Origin: DASPXY01 sp038227745
Lineage (GTDB): Bacteria > Planctomycetota > Planctomycetia > Gemmatales > Gemmataceae
Assembly: GCA_038227745.1 (NCBI GenBank)
Contig: JBBRPS010000653.1
Span: 1 to 5,987 of the forward strand
Length of the DNA stretch: 5,987 bases
Reading direction: 5' to 3'
Numbering within the stretch: position 1 is the first letter of the stretch; each line of letters begins with the position of its first letter. The translations under genes were made by a program, and so were the position numbers. This document shows, in pieces, positions 5,566 to 5,987 of the stretch. The notes below the pieces were generated by a model that saw nothing but the letters and a program-made list of their open reading frames with translations, ran no database searches and had not been told where the DNA came from.

Positions 5566-5594
5566 ACATTACGGTGCCCCCCCCCCCCTGTCAA
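5566..5594 (-). promoter_or_regulatory. Candidate sigma70-type promoter with G12 spacer
   Basis: On the minus strand a perfect TTGACA (5594-5589) is followed by exactly 17 nt, of which the first 12 are G, and then TAATGT (5571-5566), which matches the -10 consensus at three of six positions. The region upstream of the -35 (5595-5615) is rich in T and A runs, like an UP element. Transcription would begin near 5559, leaving a leader of about 35 nt before the MauE-like gene. The -35 and spacing are good and the -10 is mediocre. The plus strand also has a TTGACA at 5563-5568, but it lacks a -10. Confidence 0.5.
5577..5588. repeat. Homopolymer tract of 12 C (12 G on minus strand)
   Basis: Twelve consecutive C on the plus strand, entirely outside coding sequence and entirely inside the spacer of the candidate promoter. 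Tracts this long slip during replication in other bacteria and are also prone to sequencing error. The length given here should be regarded as approximate until re-read. Confidence 0.9.
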
Positions 5595-5770
5595 GAGAAA
5601 AAAGGGGAAAATCTCCAAAGTTCTGGATTTCTTCGGCGTCCATCCGGTCGGACCGTCAAGGCCCTATCGGGACGCTGAGGAGTCGCTCTCGCAGCGCAAG
5701 GCATTCGACCGCCAGTGCAGAGACAAGGGAGTTTTCGTTGGAGTCCCGCCTTCAGGCGGTTGGGGGGGGA
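5595..5770. other. Non-coding stretch upstream of the minus-strand promoter
   Basis: No reading frame here has protein-like character. It contains an A-run-rich patch just above the promoter (5595-5615), an 11-bp palindrome CGGTCGGACCG (5645-5655), a small hairpin (5746-5759) and a G8 run. The minus-strand frame that stays open across 5591-5965 is arginine- and proline-rich and is made largely of repeat sequence, so it is not reported as a gene. Confidence 0.5.
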
Positions 5771-5967
5771 CGGTGACGCTTTACGGACCGCTGCCACTCG
5801 AAAGAACTTCCGGCGATATTCGGCGCGTCGGCGGGGTGCCAGCGGCGCGGCCGGGCCAGCGGCCGGCCTTCGCCGCTCAGCGGGCTTGCCGCCCTGCCCG
5901 CCCGCCAAGGATTGCACCATTTCGCCGTAAGCCCTTTGTCTCGAAAAGGAACGGTAAAGCGTCACCG
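5771..5967. repeat. 197-bp inverted-repeat element with central hairpin (MITE-like)
   Basis: The left arm 5771-5786 (CGGTGACGCTTTACGG) is repeated in inverse at 5952-5967 (CGGTAAAGCGTCACCG), matching at 15 of 16 positions. Near the middle is a strong imperfect hairpin at 5841-5877: AGCGGCG pairs with CGCCGCT, and inside it GGCCGG pairs with CCGGCC. No coding potential is credible inside. Size, terminal repeats and symmetry fit a small non-autonomous transposable element or a bacterial interspersed mosaic element. No target-site duplication is obvious outside the arms. A neighbouring hairpin CCGCC-TTCA-GGCGG at 5746-5759 and a G8 run at 5762-5769 abut the left arm. Confidence 0.6.
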
Positions 5968-5987
5968 CTTCCTCCTGGCATCGTCTC

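Noticed and set aside
5591..5965. Minus-strand open frame of 124 codons upstream of the MauE-like gene
   Set aside because: Arginine/proline-rich, lies almost wholly in palindromic repeat sequence, and has no motif. It also runs across the candidate promoter's upstream region.
1..5987. CRISPR array or phage defence system
   Set aside because: No regularly spaced direct repeats and no Cas, restriction or retron genes. The HNH protein alone is not evidence of a defence system.

Overview
The window looks like chromosomal DNA from a large, GC-rich planctomycete genome, probably of the Gemmata type. The evidence is a DUF1559 'H-X9-DG' prepilin-like protein, two DUF1573-like proteins (one fused to a MauE/DoxX-like membrane domain), a secreted very cysteine-rich protein, and several palindromic extragenic repeats. 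Assignment to a genus is an inference from gene content only.

Layout. Bases 1-1073 (+ strand) carry the 3' part of a gene with two tandem copies of a DUF6878-like domain, then a small HNH endonuclease with a textbook ribosome binding site. The HNH reading frame ends inside a repeat-like motif. Bases 1074-1284 are a convergent intergenic gap filled by a 164-bp element with 20-bp terminal inverted repeats (18/20 matching). All genes from 1285 to 5524 lie on the minus strand and read right to left: a MauE-like/DUF1573 membrane protein, a secreted protein with 18 cysteines outside its signal peptide, a doubtful 71-aa ORF, a signal-peptide protein with a C-terminal membrane anchor, a single-pass DUF1573-like protein, and the DUF1559 pseudopilin. 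The gaps after the anchored protein are 19 and 12 nt, and ATGA overlaps bound the 71-aa ORF, so co-transcription is likely, although an 89-nt gap and a strong hairpin (REP-like palindrome, 3771-3817) interrupt the series. Bases 5525-5987 hold no convincing gene. They contain a candidate promoter for the minus-strand cluster whose -35/-10 spacer is mostly a run of 12 G, then a 197-bp inverted-repeat element with a central hairpin.

How the genes may work together. Every confident product of the minus-strand cluster is predicted to be exported or membrane-bound. MauE is known from methylamine utilisation, where it is needed to mature a disulfide-rich subunit. A MauE-like protein directly upstream of a disulfide-rich secreted protein therefore suggests a dedicated maturation partner and client. 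The DUF1573-like domains, the anchored protein and the pseudopilin would be further envelope parts. This is a hypothesis from gene order, and the substrate and role are unknown. The possible promoter switching by G-tract length and the compact inverted-repeat elements are the other points worth following.
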